From contig DIFI01000002.1 of NCBI GenBank assembly GCA_002419055.1, forward strand, positions 1 to 64,000: 64,000 nucleotides of DNA. The letters run 5' to 3'. Origin of the DNA: Peptococcaceae bacterium UBA5752. GTDB lineage: Bacteria > Bacillota > Dehalobacteriia > UBA4068. How positions within the stretch are numbered: the first letter of the stretch is position 1; every line of letters starts with the position of its first letter. Under the pieces are notes generated by a model. The model was not told the origin of the DNA. It made no database searches and saw only the letters and a list, made by a program, of their open reading frames with translations. A program made the translations under genes and the position numbers. Of the stretch, positions 50,611 to 59,398 are shown in pieces.

Positions 50611-52089
50611 GTGGAAAATTTTGACTTACTTAACGATGTTAATCAGCGAACCGGTGGCGATATTTATCTCGGGGTGGTCGGGCCGGTACGTACTGGCAAA
50701 TCGACATTTATTAAACGTTTTATGGAATCATTAATCCTCCCCAATATATCTGATCCCTACGATCGCGAAAGAGCTTTGGATGAGCTTCCGCAAAGCGGCG
50801 CCGGCCGCATGGTAATGACAGGTGAACCTAAATTTGTACCTGCGGAGGCAGTGGAAATCACAGTCGCTGAAGGCATAGATATGAGGGTGAGACTTGTTGA
50901 TTGCGTCGGTTATTTGGTTCAGGGAGCTTTGGGTTTTGAGGATGAAAATGGTCCGAGGATGGTAGATACCCCTTGGTTTGAACAGCCGGTTAGCTTTGCC
51001 GAAGCAGCCGAGGTTGGTACGCGAAAGGTAATTGCTGAACATAGTACCATTGGTTTGGTTGTATTGACTGATGGTAGTTTCGGTGATATTCCACGCGCTA
51101 ACTTTATTGAAGCGGAGCAGCGAGTAATTGGAGAATTAAAAGAGTTAAACAAGCCGTTTGTAATATTACTGAACTCCGCCTACCCGAGTAGTGATGCGGC
51201 GCAAGCATTGGCAAAGGAGTTGACAGATACCTATGATGTTGCGGTGATACCTATTAATGCTACAACATTGTATTATGAAGATTTTCTTTCGATCCTATCT
51301 GCAGCTCTATACGAATTCCCGGTTACTGAAATCAATATCAGTTTACCGTATTGGGTTGAGGAACTTGAGGAAAATCATTGGCTGCGGCAAAAGTTAGAGG
51401 ATGGGGTATCGACAGCAGTCATCGGCCTGATGCGTGTTCGTGACTTATCCGATACCATTGAGGCATTAAAAATTGATGGTTTAACAGAAAACGTTGCGCT
51501 GGAACAACTGCAATTGGGAACCGGAAATGCTTCGATCAGCGTTGATACGATGCCGGGACTCTTTTATCAAATCCTTGGCGAATATGCAGGTGAACCAATT
51601 GAGGGCGAGCATACTTTGTTGAAATTGATGCGCCGCTTTAGCACCAGCCATCGGCAGTGGAGCAAATTTGGCGATGCGATGGAGGAGGTATATGCCAGCG
51701 GCTACGGTGTGGTCACGCCGCGTATAGACGAAATGTATTTGGAGGAACCGGAGCTGATCAAGCAAGGCGGCCGTTTTGGCGTAAAACTAAAAGCCAGCGC
51801 GCCGAGCTTCCATATTATCCGCGCCAATATCGCGACAGAGATTACTCCGTTAATTGGCAGTGAAAAACAGTGCGAGGAATTGATGCGTTATATGCTCGAT
51901 GAATTTGAGGATGATCCGCAGAAAATCTGGAACACCAATATATTCGGTAAATCATTGCATGAACTGGTATCAGAGGGAATCAGCAGTAAGGTTTGTTCGA
52001 TGCCGGAAAATGCGCAGGAAAAATTGCAAGAGACAGTTCAGCGGATTGTTAATGATAGCGGCGGCGGTTTAATCTGCATTATAATCTAA
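50611..52089 (+). CDS. spoIVA: Stage IV sporulation protein A, coat assembly ATPase
   Basis: 492 residues from GTG 50611, the same length as B. subtilis SpoIVA. The start follows GGGAGGG; 22 upstream in-frame codons are rejected. Walker A GPVRTGKST (24-32), RLVDCVGY, and the C-terminus ending SGGGLICIII, the membrane-binding tail region. It polymerises with ATP hydrolysis to form the basement layer of the spore coat. Confidence 0.97.
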   Translation: MENFDLLNDVNQRTGGDIYLGVVGPVRTGKSTFIKRFMESLILPNISDPYDRERALDELPQSGAGRMVMTGEPKFVPAEAVEITVAEGIDMRVRLVDCVGYLVQGALGFEDENGPRMVDTPWFEQPVSFAEAAEVGTRKVIAEHSTIGLVVLTDGSFGDIPRANFIEAEQRVIGELKELNKPFVILLNSAYPSSDAAQALAKELTDTYDVAVIPINATTLYYEDFLSILSAALYEFPVTEINISLPYWVEELEENHWLRQKLEDGVSTAVIGLMRVRDLSDTIEALKIDGLTENVALEQLQLGTGNASISVDTMPGLFYQILGEYAGEPIEGEHTLLKLMRRFSTSHRQWSKFGDAMEEVYASGYGVVTPRIDEMYLEEPELIKQGGRFGVKLKASAPSFHIIRANIATEITPLIGSEKQCEELMRYMLDEFEDDPQKIWNTNIFGKSLHELVSEGISSKVCSMPENAQEKLQETVQRIVNDSGGGLICIII

Positions 52090-52094
52090 GAAAA

Positions 52095-52124
52095 CTGGGG
52101 CGGTTTTTACCGCCCCAGCTTTTG
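52095..52124 (+). terminator. Terminator after spoIVA
   Basis: CTGGGGCGGT pairs with ACCGCCCCAG, followed by CTTTTG. Confidence 0.9.
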
Positions 52125-52158
52125 TCGAACTATTTATAAATTTTATAAAAATAAAACC

Positions 52159-52187
52159 TTGACTTTTAATCGCGCGGGAAATATACT
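52159..52187 (+). promoter_or_regulatory. Promoter of the 52308-52520 csp gene
   Basis: TTGACT (52159-52164), 17-nt spacer, TATACT (52182-52187). The leader to the csp start is about 115 nt. Confidence 0.82.
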
Positions 52188-52219
52188 ATTAATGTATTCT
52201 AAATGTACTACTTGGGCTC

Positions 52220-52275
52220 ACTCATGTGTAAGTCTCGTTCGTTTAGTGACTTACAATGCGTGAGTTTTTATTTTA
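52220..52275 (+). promoter_or_regulatory. Terminator-like hairpin inside the csp leader
   Basis: ACTCAT (52220-52225) pairs with GTGAGT (52260-52265), and TGTAAGTC with GACTTACA inside. TTTTTATTTT follows directly. It lies between promoter and coding sequence, so it could act as a temperature- or ribosome-dependent attenuator. Confidence 0.6.
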
Positions 52276-52307
52276 CAAAGAATATAATAATATTTTAGGA
52301 GGTACCT

Positions 52308-52520
52308 ATGAATAAAGGTACAGTCAAATGGTTCAATGCTGAAAAAGGTTATGGTTTTATTTCCAACGATAATGGTGGCGAGGATGTATTCGTACATTTC
52401 TCCGCTATCGTTTCTGACGGTTATAGATCGCTTAATGAGGGACAAAAGGTTTCTTTTGATATTGAATCCGACCCCAAGAACAGCAGCAAGTATCGTGCAA
52501 TCAATGTTCATATAAGCTAA
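52308..52520 (+). CDS. Cold-shock protein, CspA family (second copy)
   Basis: 70 residues. KGYGFISN and DVFVHFSAI carry the RNP motifs. It differs from the 44112-44309 copy in its Asn-Gly-Gly insertion and its C-terminal half, so the two are paralogues rather than a recent duplicate. SD AGGAGG. Confidence 0.96.
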   Translation: MNKGTVKWFNAEKGYGFISNDNGGEDVFVHFSAIVSDGYRSLNEGQKVSFDIESDPKNSSKYRAINVHIS

Positions 52521-52542
52521 GATCAACAACAGCAAAAAGTTA

Positions 52543-52574
52543 GAAAATCCCCCTTTATACAAGGGGGATTTTTG
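52543..52574 (+). terminator. Terminator after the second csp gene
   Basis: AAAATCCCCCTT pairs with AAGGGGGATTTT, then T. Confidence 0.93.
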
Positions 52575-52661
52575 GTAATTAAAGGGAACTTTTATATGGA
52601 CTATATTATCTAAGTAATAAAGATATAGCAAAATGGGTGAGTTATAATTTTGGAGGAGTTG

Positions 52662-54962
52662 ATGGTTATGAAACATAAGCATCTTTTGACACTGGTTTTA
52701 ATAATATCGGCAATAGTTTTTACAACTATTGCAGCGCAGATACCAAGTGTTTCATCTGCCGCAGCCTCTGAAGATGATAGCTTGATAATGCATATTAACA
52801 GCCCTTTAGTGCTGTCTAAAGGTGAAGTGGCTCGTTTGGACAGCAGTAATGCCGATGTAGTACCGATGCTGGTAAACGACCATACATTGGTACCGCTTAA
52901 AGCAGTTGCCGAACATTTTAACGCGACGGTCGATTATGATTCGATTGCGCAAACAGCCATCATAATTAAAGATGGGGTACGCTATATTTTCCCGATTGGC
53001 GAAAAATATTATCTGATTGACGGTAAGGAAAAGGTTAATCTTGATGTTGCGACTACGATTGTCAGGCAGCGTACAATGCTGCCGTTAAGAGCAATTGCCG
53101 AGCAAATTTTCGAAAAAAAAGTTTCTTATTATGATCAGATCATCGTGATTGGCAACAAGAGCGTTGATCTGGCGGCGGATAAGCAAACTTGTGAAACAAT
53201 AAAAGATAAAATAGCGCAGGCGCTGCACCCACAGACGCTTACCGAGCTGAAAAACTATATTGCCATGGCCGGTGACAACGCATACAATGATGACGTTAAA
53301 GCTCTTACGACAGACGCGGGCGGTTCGGCTAGACAGGAAAGCTCCGCAAATGAACCGACTTCTGATGAGCAGGACAGCTATTCGCTGACTAATACGCAGG
53401 TTGAAGGTATTGATGAGGCGGATATTGTTAAAACGGATGGTCAATATCTCTATATCGTCGCCGGTCAAGATGTGGTGATTGTTGAGGCCGACGGTAGTAA
53501 TATGCGTGAAGTTAGCCGCATAAAGGGGCAAGAGAATGTTTACATCAACGATCTTTTTATCGATAATGGTCGGCTGGTTTTGATGGGTAACAGATATGAA
53601 TATCAAGAAACGAATGATGTAATCGCGTATGACGGACAAGAAAAGGTTAGTTCTTTATACTATAATTCCGGGTGCAACTATGTTTATACGGCTGTCTATG
53701 ATACAACGGATAAGTCCTCTCCGCAGCTGCTCAAAGAAGTAGAGGCAGAGGGCAGTCTGGTCAACAGCCGCAAGAATGGCGATTATGTTTATATTGTGGC
53801 CAGTCAATATTATTATTGGCGGATGTATGCTGGTGCCGAAGATGATCAAATATTGCCGATGGTTAAGGACAGCTCCGTTGATGATGAGCCGATGCCGATT
53901 TCACTTAACGACCTGATGATTTGTCCGCAGCAAGATTTTGATTGTTATACTACGGTGATTGCAATCAATATCCGCGATACGGAGGTTGAGGCTGAGTTCG
54001 AAAGTTTTGCCGGCTCAGCGCAGGAAATATATATGAATGACAGCTCCTTGTTCCTGACTTTTTATGATTACGATTGGCAGGACAATACTACAAAGACGGG
54101 TTTGATCTCTCTTGATGTTAATCAGACTAATATTAACTATCGGGCTGGCGGCGCTGTCAAGGGTTATCTGCTCAATCAGTATTCAATGGACGAATACGAC
54201 GGTTATTTCCGTATTGCCACTACCACAAATGATAGTGGTTGCAACCTCTATGTACTTGATCAGCAATTGAACGAAGTAGGTTCAATCTCCAATCTTGCGG
54301 AGGGAGAAAGTATCTACGCGGTACGTTTTAGCGGTGAGCGGGGGTATCTGGTTACCTACGAGACGATTGATCCGCTGTTTACGCTCGATTTGAGTGATCC
54401 TACCAACCCGTTGGTTGCAGGAGAGCTGAAGCTTCCGGGTTTTAGCAACTATCTTCATGTGATTGATGAAAACACGCTTTTGGGCATTGGCCGCGATACA
54501 CAGGAAATGTATGCACGCAATTATGATGGCAATGAGACTTTTATCGGGATGCGTAGTGGCGGTATCAAACTCTCGTTATTTGATGTTAGCGATTATAATA
54601 ACCCACAGGTGATTAATGAATATGTTATTGGTGGTGCAGGTTCTTATACGGAGGCGCTTTATAATCACAAAGCGCTGATGGTTGATAGTGATCAGGGAAT
54701 CTTTGGCTTCTGCGCCACGCTGGTGGCCGATGGCCAAGATTATCAGCAATATTTTACTGGAGCATTGCTATTTAAAGTCAGCAACGATTCTATTAGTCCG
54801 CAGGGAGAAATCAGTTATAATCAACCGACTGGCGATGATGAAAATTACCAGTATTATCAAAGACTGGCTTATATCGGCGATACGATTTATTATCTGCAGG
54901 ATGGTTTAATTCGTGCTTTTGATAACAGTAGTTTAGAGGAACTCGCCAGTATTAGTGTGTAA
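52662..54962 (+). CDS. Secreted beta-propeller protein with copper-amine-oxidase-N domain
   Basis: 766 residues (ATG 52662, 5 nt after GGAGG; ATG 52668 possible). Signal peptide about 1-30, a copper amine oxidase N-terminal-type domain (about 45-150: VPMLVNDHTLVPLKAVAEHF, RTMLPLRAIAEQIF), a linker rich in Ser/Glu, then a beta-propeller domain of the COG4880 type (about 185-760) opening with NTQVEGIDEADIVKTDGQYL. The first domain binds wall or surface ligands in other Bacillota; no enzyme active site is visible. An extracellular role is inferred. Confidence 0.85.
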   Translation: MVMKHKHLLTLVLIISAIVFTTIAAQIPSVSSAAASEDDSLIMHINSPLVLSKGEVARLDSSNADVVPMLVNDHTLVPLKAVAEHFNATVDYDSIAQTAIIIKDGVRYIFPIGEKYYLIDGKEKVNLDVATTIVRQRTMLPLRAIAEQIFEKKVSYYDQIIVIGNKSVDLAADKQTCETIKDKIAQALHPQTLTELKNYIAMAGDNAYNDDVKALTTDAGGSARQESSANEPTSDEQDSYSLTNTQVEGIDEADIVKTDGQYLYIVAGQDVVIVEADGSNMREVSRIKGQENVYINDLFIDNGRLVLMGNRYEYQETNDVIAYDGQEKVSSLYYNSGCNYVYTAVYDTTDKSSPQLLKEVEAEGSLVNSRKNGDYVYIVASQYYYWRMYAGAEDDQILPMVKDSSVDDEPMPISLNDLMICPQQDFDCYTTVIAINIRDTEVEAEFESFAGSAQEIYMNDSSLFLTFYDYDWQDNTTKTGLISLDVNQTNINYRAGGAVKGYLLNQYSMDEYDGYFRIATTTNDSGCNLYVLDQQLNEVGSISNLAEGESIYAVRFSGERGYLVTYETIDPLFTLDLSDPTNPLVAGELKLPGFSNYLHVIDENTLLGIGRDTQEMYARNYDGNETFIGMRSGGIKLSLFDVSDYNNPQVINEYVIGGAGSYTEALYNHKALMVDSDQGIFGFCATLVADGQDYQQYFTGALLFKVSNDSISPQGEISYNQPTGDDENYQYYQRLAYIGDTIYYLQDGLIRAFDNSSLEELASISV

Positions 54963-55007
54963 AAGCTACAAAATATATAAGCTATTTTGTGGTGTGCTAA
55001 AAAAAAT

Positions 55008-55050
55008 AAAGGGTTGCTGCCTGTATAAAACGGACACCAACCCTTTTTTT
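55008..55050 (+). terminator. Terminator after the beta-propeller gene
   Basis: AAAGGGTTG pairs with CAACCCTTT, large loop with partial inner pairing, followed by TTTT. Confidence 0.75.
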
Positions 55051-55283
55051 ATATACTTTATCTATTTGGCTATCGGTTAAATATCTATTTAGATAATTTA
55101 ATACTTCCATTATAGATATAGAGATTAATCTATGTATATATCGTCAGATTTAACAAATGATATAACCCGTAATCCGGTTGTACTACAGTAAATACCAATT
55201 TTAAAAAACAAATAGAGAGGTAATTCTCCATATTTTTTTATTTAGATATATGTTATAGTTATTAAGAAAGAATAGTATCTAAA
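55051..55283. other. AT-rich intergenic stretch
   Basis: About 230 nt with small palindromes (for example TATCTATTTAGATA near 55081) but no ORF, RNA gene or convincing promoter that I can support. Confidence 0.4.
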
Positions 55284-55296
55284 TGGGGGTATTATT

Positions 55297-55803
55297 TTGA
55301 GAAGACACTTTGTTTTTGTGTTATGTTTAATTTTAGCTATATCATTTACTGCTTGCAGTAATAGTACTAGTGATAAAACAGACCAATCAACACAAACTGC
55401 TAGCATCGAAAACAAGACTGATAACAACTCCGAATCGGTAACGGAAAGTGAAAAAGAACCGCAACTGGTACTTTCCTCCACATTAAACACAAAAATAGTG
55501 GGGGTTACATTTGATAATACTGACGGTATAAACAGACAAGTAATTTTAGAGAAAATGAAAACAGGGGACAAAACTATTACATTAAAAAGAGACCCTAATA
55601 ACGCGTACGATGAACATGCTATAGAGATTCATTCAAATTACGGTATGGCGGGTTTTATTAACGCCGATTTAGCACCGGATTTGGCCAGTAAAATGGATAG
55701 CGGCAAAGTTGTAAAAGCTACAGTAGAAGAAATAACAGGCGGTCAAGGTGGTTGCTATTATGGATGCAATATATTGATTGAAATATACGATGTGGTTGGT
55801 TGA
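55297..55803 (+). CDS. HIRAN-domain lipoprotein
   Basis: 168 residues with a TTG start after GGGGG. The lipoprotein signal ISFTAC places the modified cysteine at residue 20. A Ser/Thr/Asn/Glu linker (21-60) precedes a HIRAN domain (about 65-165): IVGVTFDNTDGINRQVILE, LKRDPNNAYDEHAIEI, GMAGFINADLAPDLA and EEITGGQGG. HIRAN domains normally bind DNA ends inside helicases or act in cytoplasmic proteins. A membrane-anchored extracellular copy has no obvious DNA role, so the ligand is unknown. Confidence 0.85.
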   Translation: MRRHFVFVLCLILAISFTACSNSTSDKTDQSTQTASIENKTDNNSESVTESEKEPQLVLSSTLNTKIVGVTFDNTDGINRQVILEKMKTGDKTITLKRDPNNAYDEHAIEIHSNYGMAGFINADLAPDLASKMDSGKVVKATVEEITGGQGGCYYGCNILIEIYDVVG

Positions 55804-55846
55804 GTGAAGTATAATGTATTAATATAATTTAATATTTTATGAGTAA

Positions 55847-55879
55847 AAAAAACACTTGTTATATTAACAAGTGTTTTTT
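55847..55879 (-). terminator. Bidirectional terminator between the HIRAN gene and tRNA-Pro
   Basis: AAAAAACACTTGTTA pairs with TAACAAGTGTTTTTT with a 3-nt loop. Confidence 0.9.
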
Positions 55880-55956
55880 GGTCGGAGCGACACGACTTGA
55901 ACGTGCGGCCTCTACCACCCCAAGGTAGCGCTCTAGCCAAACTGAGCTACGCCCCG
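55879..55956 (-). tRNA. tRNA-Pro (GGG)
   Basis: 78 nt, minus strand. Acceptor CGGGGCG pairs with CGCTCCG (one G-U), ACCA encoded, anticodon loop TTGGGGT giving GGG. Confidence 0.95.
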
Positions 55957-55973
55957 ATATTGCAACATTAGTT

Positions 55974-56002
55974 ATTATATGTCTATGCGGGGAGTTTGTC
56001 AA
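55974..56002 (-). promoter_or_regulatory. Promoter of tRNA-Pro
   Basis: Minus strand TTGACA (55997-56002), 17-nt spacer, TATAAT (55974-55979): full consensus. Confidence 0.92.
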
Positions 56003-56116
56003 GAAAAAACAAATAATCTCTGACGTTTTGCCATATTAGTTTATCTAAAATATATCAGATTAAGTATGTATTAAATAAATAATTTGGATATGTCCCTTTT
56101 GGAATATGTTTTGGTA

Positions 56117-56440
56117 TTAAATGCCATAAACTTCAAATATTTGCTGTATTTCTTTTGAGGAATAAAATTTGACGTCGCCTTCTTCTGATAGGGGGATAAA
56201 AGGATTACATATCACATGCAACAACGTCGTCAAGTAGACTTTAGCTATATATAAGCTGCCGTAAGGTTTGACTACTCGTGCAGCTTCTTTGGCAAATGCA
56301 TTGACATCTGGCAAATGATGAAAAGCCGCACAAACAGTCATAATATCTATCGAATTATTCTCTAATGGGATATTTTCGCAGCCGGCAACTTTAAAAAGCA
56401 TACCTTTTATTGTAGGCTGTTCTTGAGCTGGTATTGAAAT
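56117..56440 (-). pseudogene. Methyltransferase remnant (C-terminal part)
   Basis: The 94-residue frame 56117-56401 matches the second half of a class I SAM methyltransferase: CENIPLENNSIDIMTVCAAF, HHLPDVNAFAKEAARVVKP, GSLYIAK. The frame continues upstream for 13 codons in the same style (IPAQEQPTIKG) to a TGA. The SAM-binding motif I, normally about 50 residues further upstream, is gone. No SD stands before the ATG. A truncated, probably dead gene. Confidence 0.7.
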
Positions 56441-56546
56441 CCCTCATTACACCCCTGCTTTGTTCTAAATAAAAAAAAAGGACATAGGATATATTTTTGT
56501 ATCACTATGCCCTAATAATAAGCGAACTGTTGCGATGTATAGAAAA

Positions 56547-58226
56547 TTATTCTACGGAAACTAAAAAGTAATAGAGCGGTTGCCCGCCTGGATAACACTC
56601 AACGTCAAAATCAGTGTATTTAGCCTTAATAGCTTCGATTAACGGTTCGACGTCTTCTTGTGTTTGATCATTGCCGTAAAAGAGGCTAATCAGGCCGTAA
56701 TCTTCGTTATTATCAATCATTTTTTCGATTAGCTCTAGCAGCGTTAGTTCCAATTGTTTACCAACAACAACGATCTTATCGTTCTTCAAACCAAGCATGT
56801 CATCTTTTTTTATTGTAAAGCCATTGTAACTGGAGTCGCGTACTGCGTAAGTAAGTTCACCGGAGACAACAGCTTTAATCGCTTCACTCATGGCGGCTTC
56901 GTTGTCGGAGCCGTTATTGTCACGGTCAAAGCAAAGCATCGCCGATACTCCTTGAGTAATAAATTTACTTTCTACTACATAAACCGGGCGGTCGGCTAAA
57001 TCAACTACCTGACGCGCCGTTAGTATGATGTTGCTGTTATTGGGCAGCAATACGACTTCCTCACCACCGCAATGACTGATCGCTTCCAGTAATTCCTCGG
57101 CGCTGGGGTTCATGGTCTGGCCGCCTTTGATGATGATTGCTCCCATACTGCTTAAAATCTGCGATAAGCCGTCTCCTGAACAAACGGCAATAACAGAACA
57201 GCGGCAGGGTTCTTCAACTTTTGGTGATATTGGATCGTCGCTAGGCTCATTTGTTAGATTATCAGTATTTCTTTCGGCCAACTCACTATGTTGGTCCCGC
57301 ATATTTTCGATCTTAATATCATGCAAACTGCCGAAATCGGCGGCATAATTCAATACTTGCCAAGGCGTATTGTTATGAAAATGGATCTTAACAACTTCCG
57401 GTGTACCGACCACGACCAAAGAATCGCCGGCAATCTTTTTCGATAGATAAGTGCGGATCTTTTCTGCATCAATTTGGTCGCCTTTGATTAGTAATTCCGT
57501 ACAGTAGGCAAATTCGATATTACCGGCAGCTTGTGCCGCTGCCGAAGTTGCCAAATTGGAGTTTGATATAGGTTGCGGCATGGGTTGTCCGACTACTGTA
57601 GCAAAGTCTTCACCACGAAGTGATCTCATACCACCCTCCATAATCGTCAGTAACCCTTTACCGCCGGCATCAACCACACCGGCCTCGCGTAATACAGGCA
57701 GAAAGTCAGGCGTATGCTGTAGCGCATTCTCTCCGGCTGCCAGCGCCGAGTTATACATCGTCAATATATCACCGCTTTTACCAGCCTCGTTGATAGCTGC
57801 GGCCGCAAATAAACGGTAAACGGTAAGAATTGTACCTTCGACCGGCTTCATCACCGATTTGTAAGAAAGATCAACACCTTTTTGTAATGCTGCTGCCAGT
57901 TCAATAGCGTTAATAGTGGTTTTACCGGCCACACTCTGGGAGAATCCGCGAAAAATCTGGGAGAGGATAACACCGGAATTGCCGCGGGCGCCCATCAAAG
58001 CTCCCATAGCAAAATCAGCTGCAACCTCGCCAACACTTGCAGTATTTTTAACATTTTTAACTGCGGAATTAATAGTTAAAAACATATTTATTCCGGTATC
58101 GCCGTCGGGAACAGGAAAGACGTTGAGTGCGTTAACCATCTCTTTATTTGCTCCCAGAAAGGCGCAGCCGCCTTCAAAAAACTGTTTTAGGGTAGCCGCG
58201 TCCATTTCTTTAATAGACGCCGTCAT
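56547..58226 (-). CDS. yloV: DAK2-domain protein YloV (FakA-like)
   Basis: 559 residues. An N-terminal DAK2 kinase domain (NVFPVPDGDTGINMFLT; GARGNSGVILSQIFRGF) is followed by the FakA-type middle and C-terminal domains. In related bacteria FakA phosphorylates fatty acids bound by FakB. No fakB is next to it. It follows the Asp23 gene, the usual yloU-yloV order. Confidence 0.94.
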   Translation of the reverse strand: MTASIKEMDAATLKQFFEGGCAFLGANKEMVNALNVFPVPDGDTGINMFLTINSAVKNVKNTASVGEVAADFAMGALMGARGNSGVILSQIFRGFSQSVAGKTTINAIELAAALQKGVDLSYKSVMKPVEGTILTVYRLFAAAAINEAGKSGDILTMYNSALAAGENALQHTPDFLPVLREAGVVDAGGKGLLTIMEGGMRSLRGEDFATVVGQPMPQPISNSNLATSAAAQAAGNIEFAYCTELLIKGDQIDAEKIRTYLSKKIAGDSLVVVGTPEVVKIHFHNNTPWQVLNYAADFGSLHDIKIENMRDQHSELAERNTDNLTNEPSDDPISPKVEEPCRCSVIAVCSGDGLSQILSSMGAIIIKGGQTMNPSAEELLEAISHCGGEEVVLLPNNSNIILTARQVVDLADRPVYVVESKFITQGVSAMLCFDRDNNGSDNEAAMSEAIKAVVSGELTYAVRDSSYNGFTIKKDDMLGLKNDKIVVVGKQLELTLLELIEKMIDNNEDYGLISLFYGNDQTQEDVEPLIEAIKAKYTDFDVECYPGGQPLYYFLVSVE

Positions 58227-58237
58227 TGTATTCCTCC

Positions 58238-58597
58238 TTAATCGACTACGCGAACGCCTTGGATATTGATTTCGACGTTATCGACTGTTAATTCGGTGTA
58301 CTTTTCTACCGTATATTTTACTTTTTCCATGACATTTTGGGCGATCATAGAGATACGGGTACCGTAGCCAACCACAATATTGACCTTGATCAGCAATCGA
58401 TCACCCTTAAATACCACATCGACTCCTTTGGAGAGCGCCTCGCGTCCCAAAAGCTCACTAATGCCATCGCTGATAAAACGGGAAGAAACCATACCTACAA
58501 TGCCAAAACACTCTATTGCGGCAATACCCGCCAAAGTTGCGATAACCTCGCGACTGATTGTGATAACGCCCCAGCGGCCCTGAATTTCTTTGCCCAT
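58238..58597 (-). CDS. yloU: Asp23/Gls24 family envelope stress protein YloU
   Basis: 119 residues beginning MGKEIQGRWGVITISREVIA, SD AAGGAGG; a 16-residue in-frame extension is rejected. The conserved IAAIECFGIVGM and the C-terminal VDNVEINIQGVRV are diagnostic. yloV follows after 11 nt. Confidence 0.94.
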   Translation of the reverse strand: MGKEIQGRWGVITISREVIATLAGIAAIECFGIVGMVSSRFISDGISELLGREALSKGVDVVFKGDRLLIKVNIVVGYGTRISMIAQNVMEKVKYTVEKYTELTVDNVEINIQGVRVVD

Positions 58598-58744
58598 TAA
58601 CCCGACCTCCTTCCCAATATGTATGTTTTTACTATTATAACCCATTGTGGCTTAAAAGCCAACATATATCCGTCGCAAAAAGTGACTATATTATACGGGA
58701 ATTACCATGTAAAGTCAATATCTGACTTGTATATAGGTAGCAAA

Positions 58745-58774
58745 AACAGGGGTGCTAAACAGCACCCCTGTTAA
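58745..58774 (-). terminator. Terminator after rpmB
   Basis: AACAGGGGTGCT pairs with AGCACCCCTGTT, minus strand continues with T residues. Confidence 0.9.
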
Positions 58775-58795
58775 AAGAAATGTCACGAAAAAATA

Positions 58796-58981
58796 TTAAG
58801 CACGATTCACTTTGCCTGAACGCAAGCAGCGAGTGCAGACAGTAACCTTTTTGGGTGTACCATCAACAACAGCACGAACCGTTTGCAGATTGGGCTTCCA
58901 TGTCCTCTTGGTACGGATATGGGAATGGCTGACGTTCATACCGGAACGAACGCTTTTGCCACAGACTTCACATTTAGCCAT
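58796..58981 (-). CDS. rpmB: 50S ribosomal protein L28, zinc type
   Basis: 61 residues starting MAKCEVCGKSVRSGMNVSHS with CEVCG and CTRC as zinc ligands. SD AAGGAGG; the 14-codon in-frame extension is rejected. Stands alone upstream of yloU-yloV, a common Bacillota arrangement. Confidence 0.96.
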   Translation of the reverse strand: MAKCEVCGKSVRSGMNVSHSHIRTKRTWKPNLQTVRAVVDGTPKKVTVCTRCLRSGKVNRA

Positions 58982-59154
58982 CAAAAATAACCTCCTTATG
59001 CTTATACGGCGATTGCCGTTCAATTACTCTTTAAGAATACTAAAACATTCTATCAAAAATCTTACCGCTTGGCAAGGTTTTTTTTATTTTTTGTCACCGA
59101 TTACTTGACCGTTGTATATGTTGATATAAATGCTGAACATAGGGAGGGAAGGCA

Positions 59155-59376
59155 ATGCGCAGCAGCCGTGAAGTAGGGCAGAAGCTCGAAGAGTATAAAC
59201 GGGAGCTGGCGTTGGCAATCGCCGAAAAAGCAGCTTTGGGCGATTTGGCAGATCCAGATTTAACGCTTTTGATATTTTCACTTGTAGATAAGATCGAAGC
59301 ACTATTTTGGGTTTTAGAAATAGAGTTACCAGAGGGAGACTTGATAGAAAGACTGCCCAATGGCCATTTGATGTAG
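59155..59376 (+). CDS. Unrecognised 73-residue protein
   Basis: Starts MRSSREVGQKLEEYKRELAL after AGGGAGGG. Mostly helical, acidic, with a possible coiled coil and a conserved-looking ELPEGDLIERL near the end. It is the only + strand gene in a run of minus-strand genes. Real by SD and codon use; function unknown. Confidence 0.65.
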   Translation: MRSSREVGQKLEEYKRELALAIAEKAALGDLADPDLTLLIFSLVDKIEALFWVLEIELPEGDLIERLPNGHLM

Positions 59377-59398
59377 AAAAACTGTATAATAGAAACAT

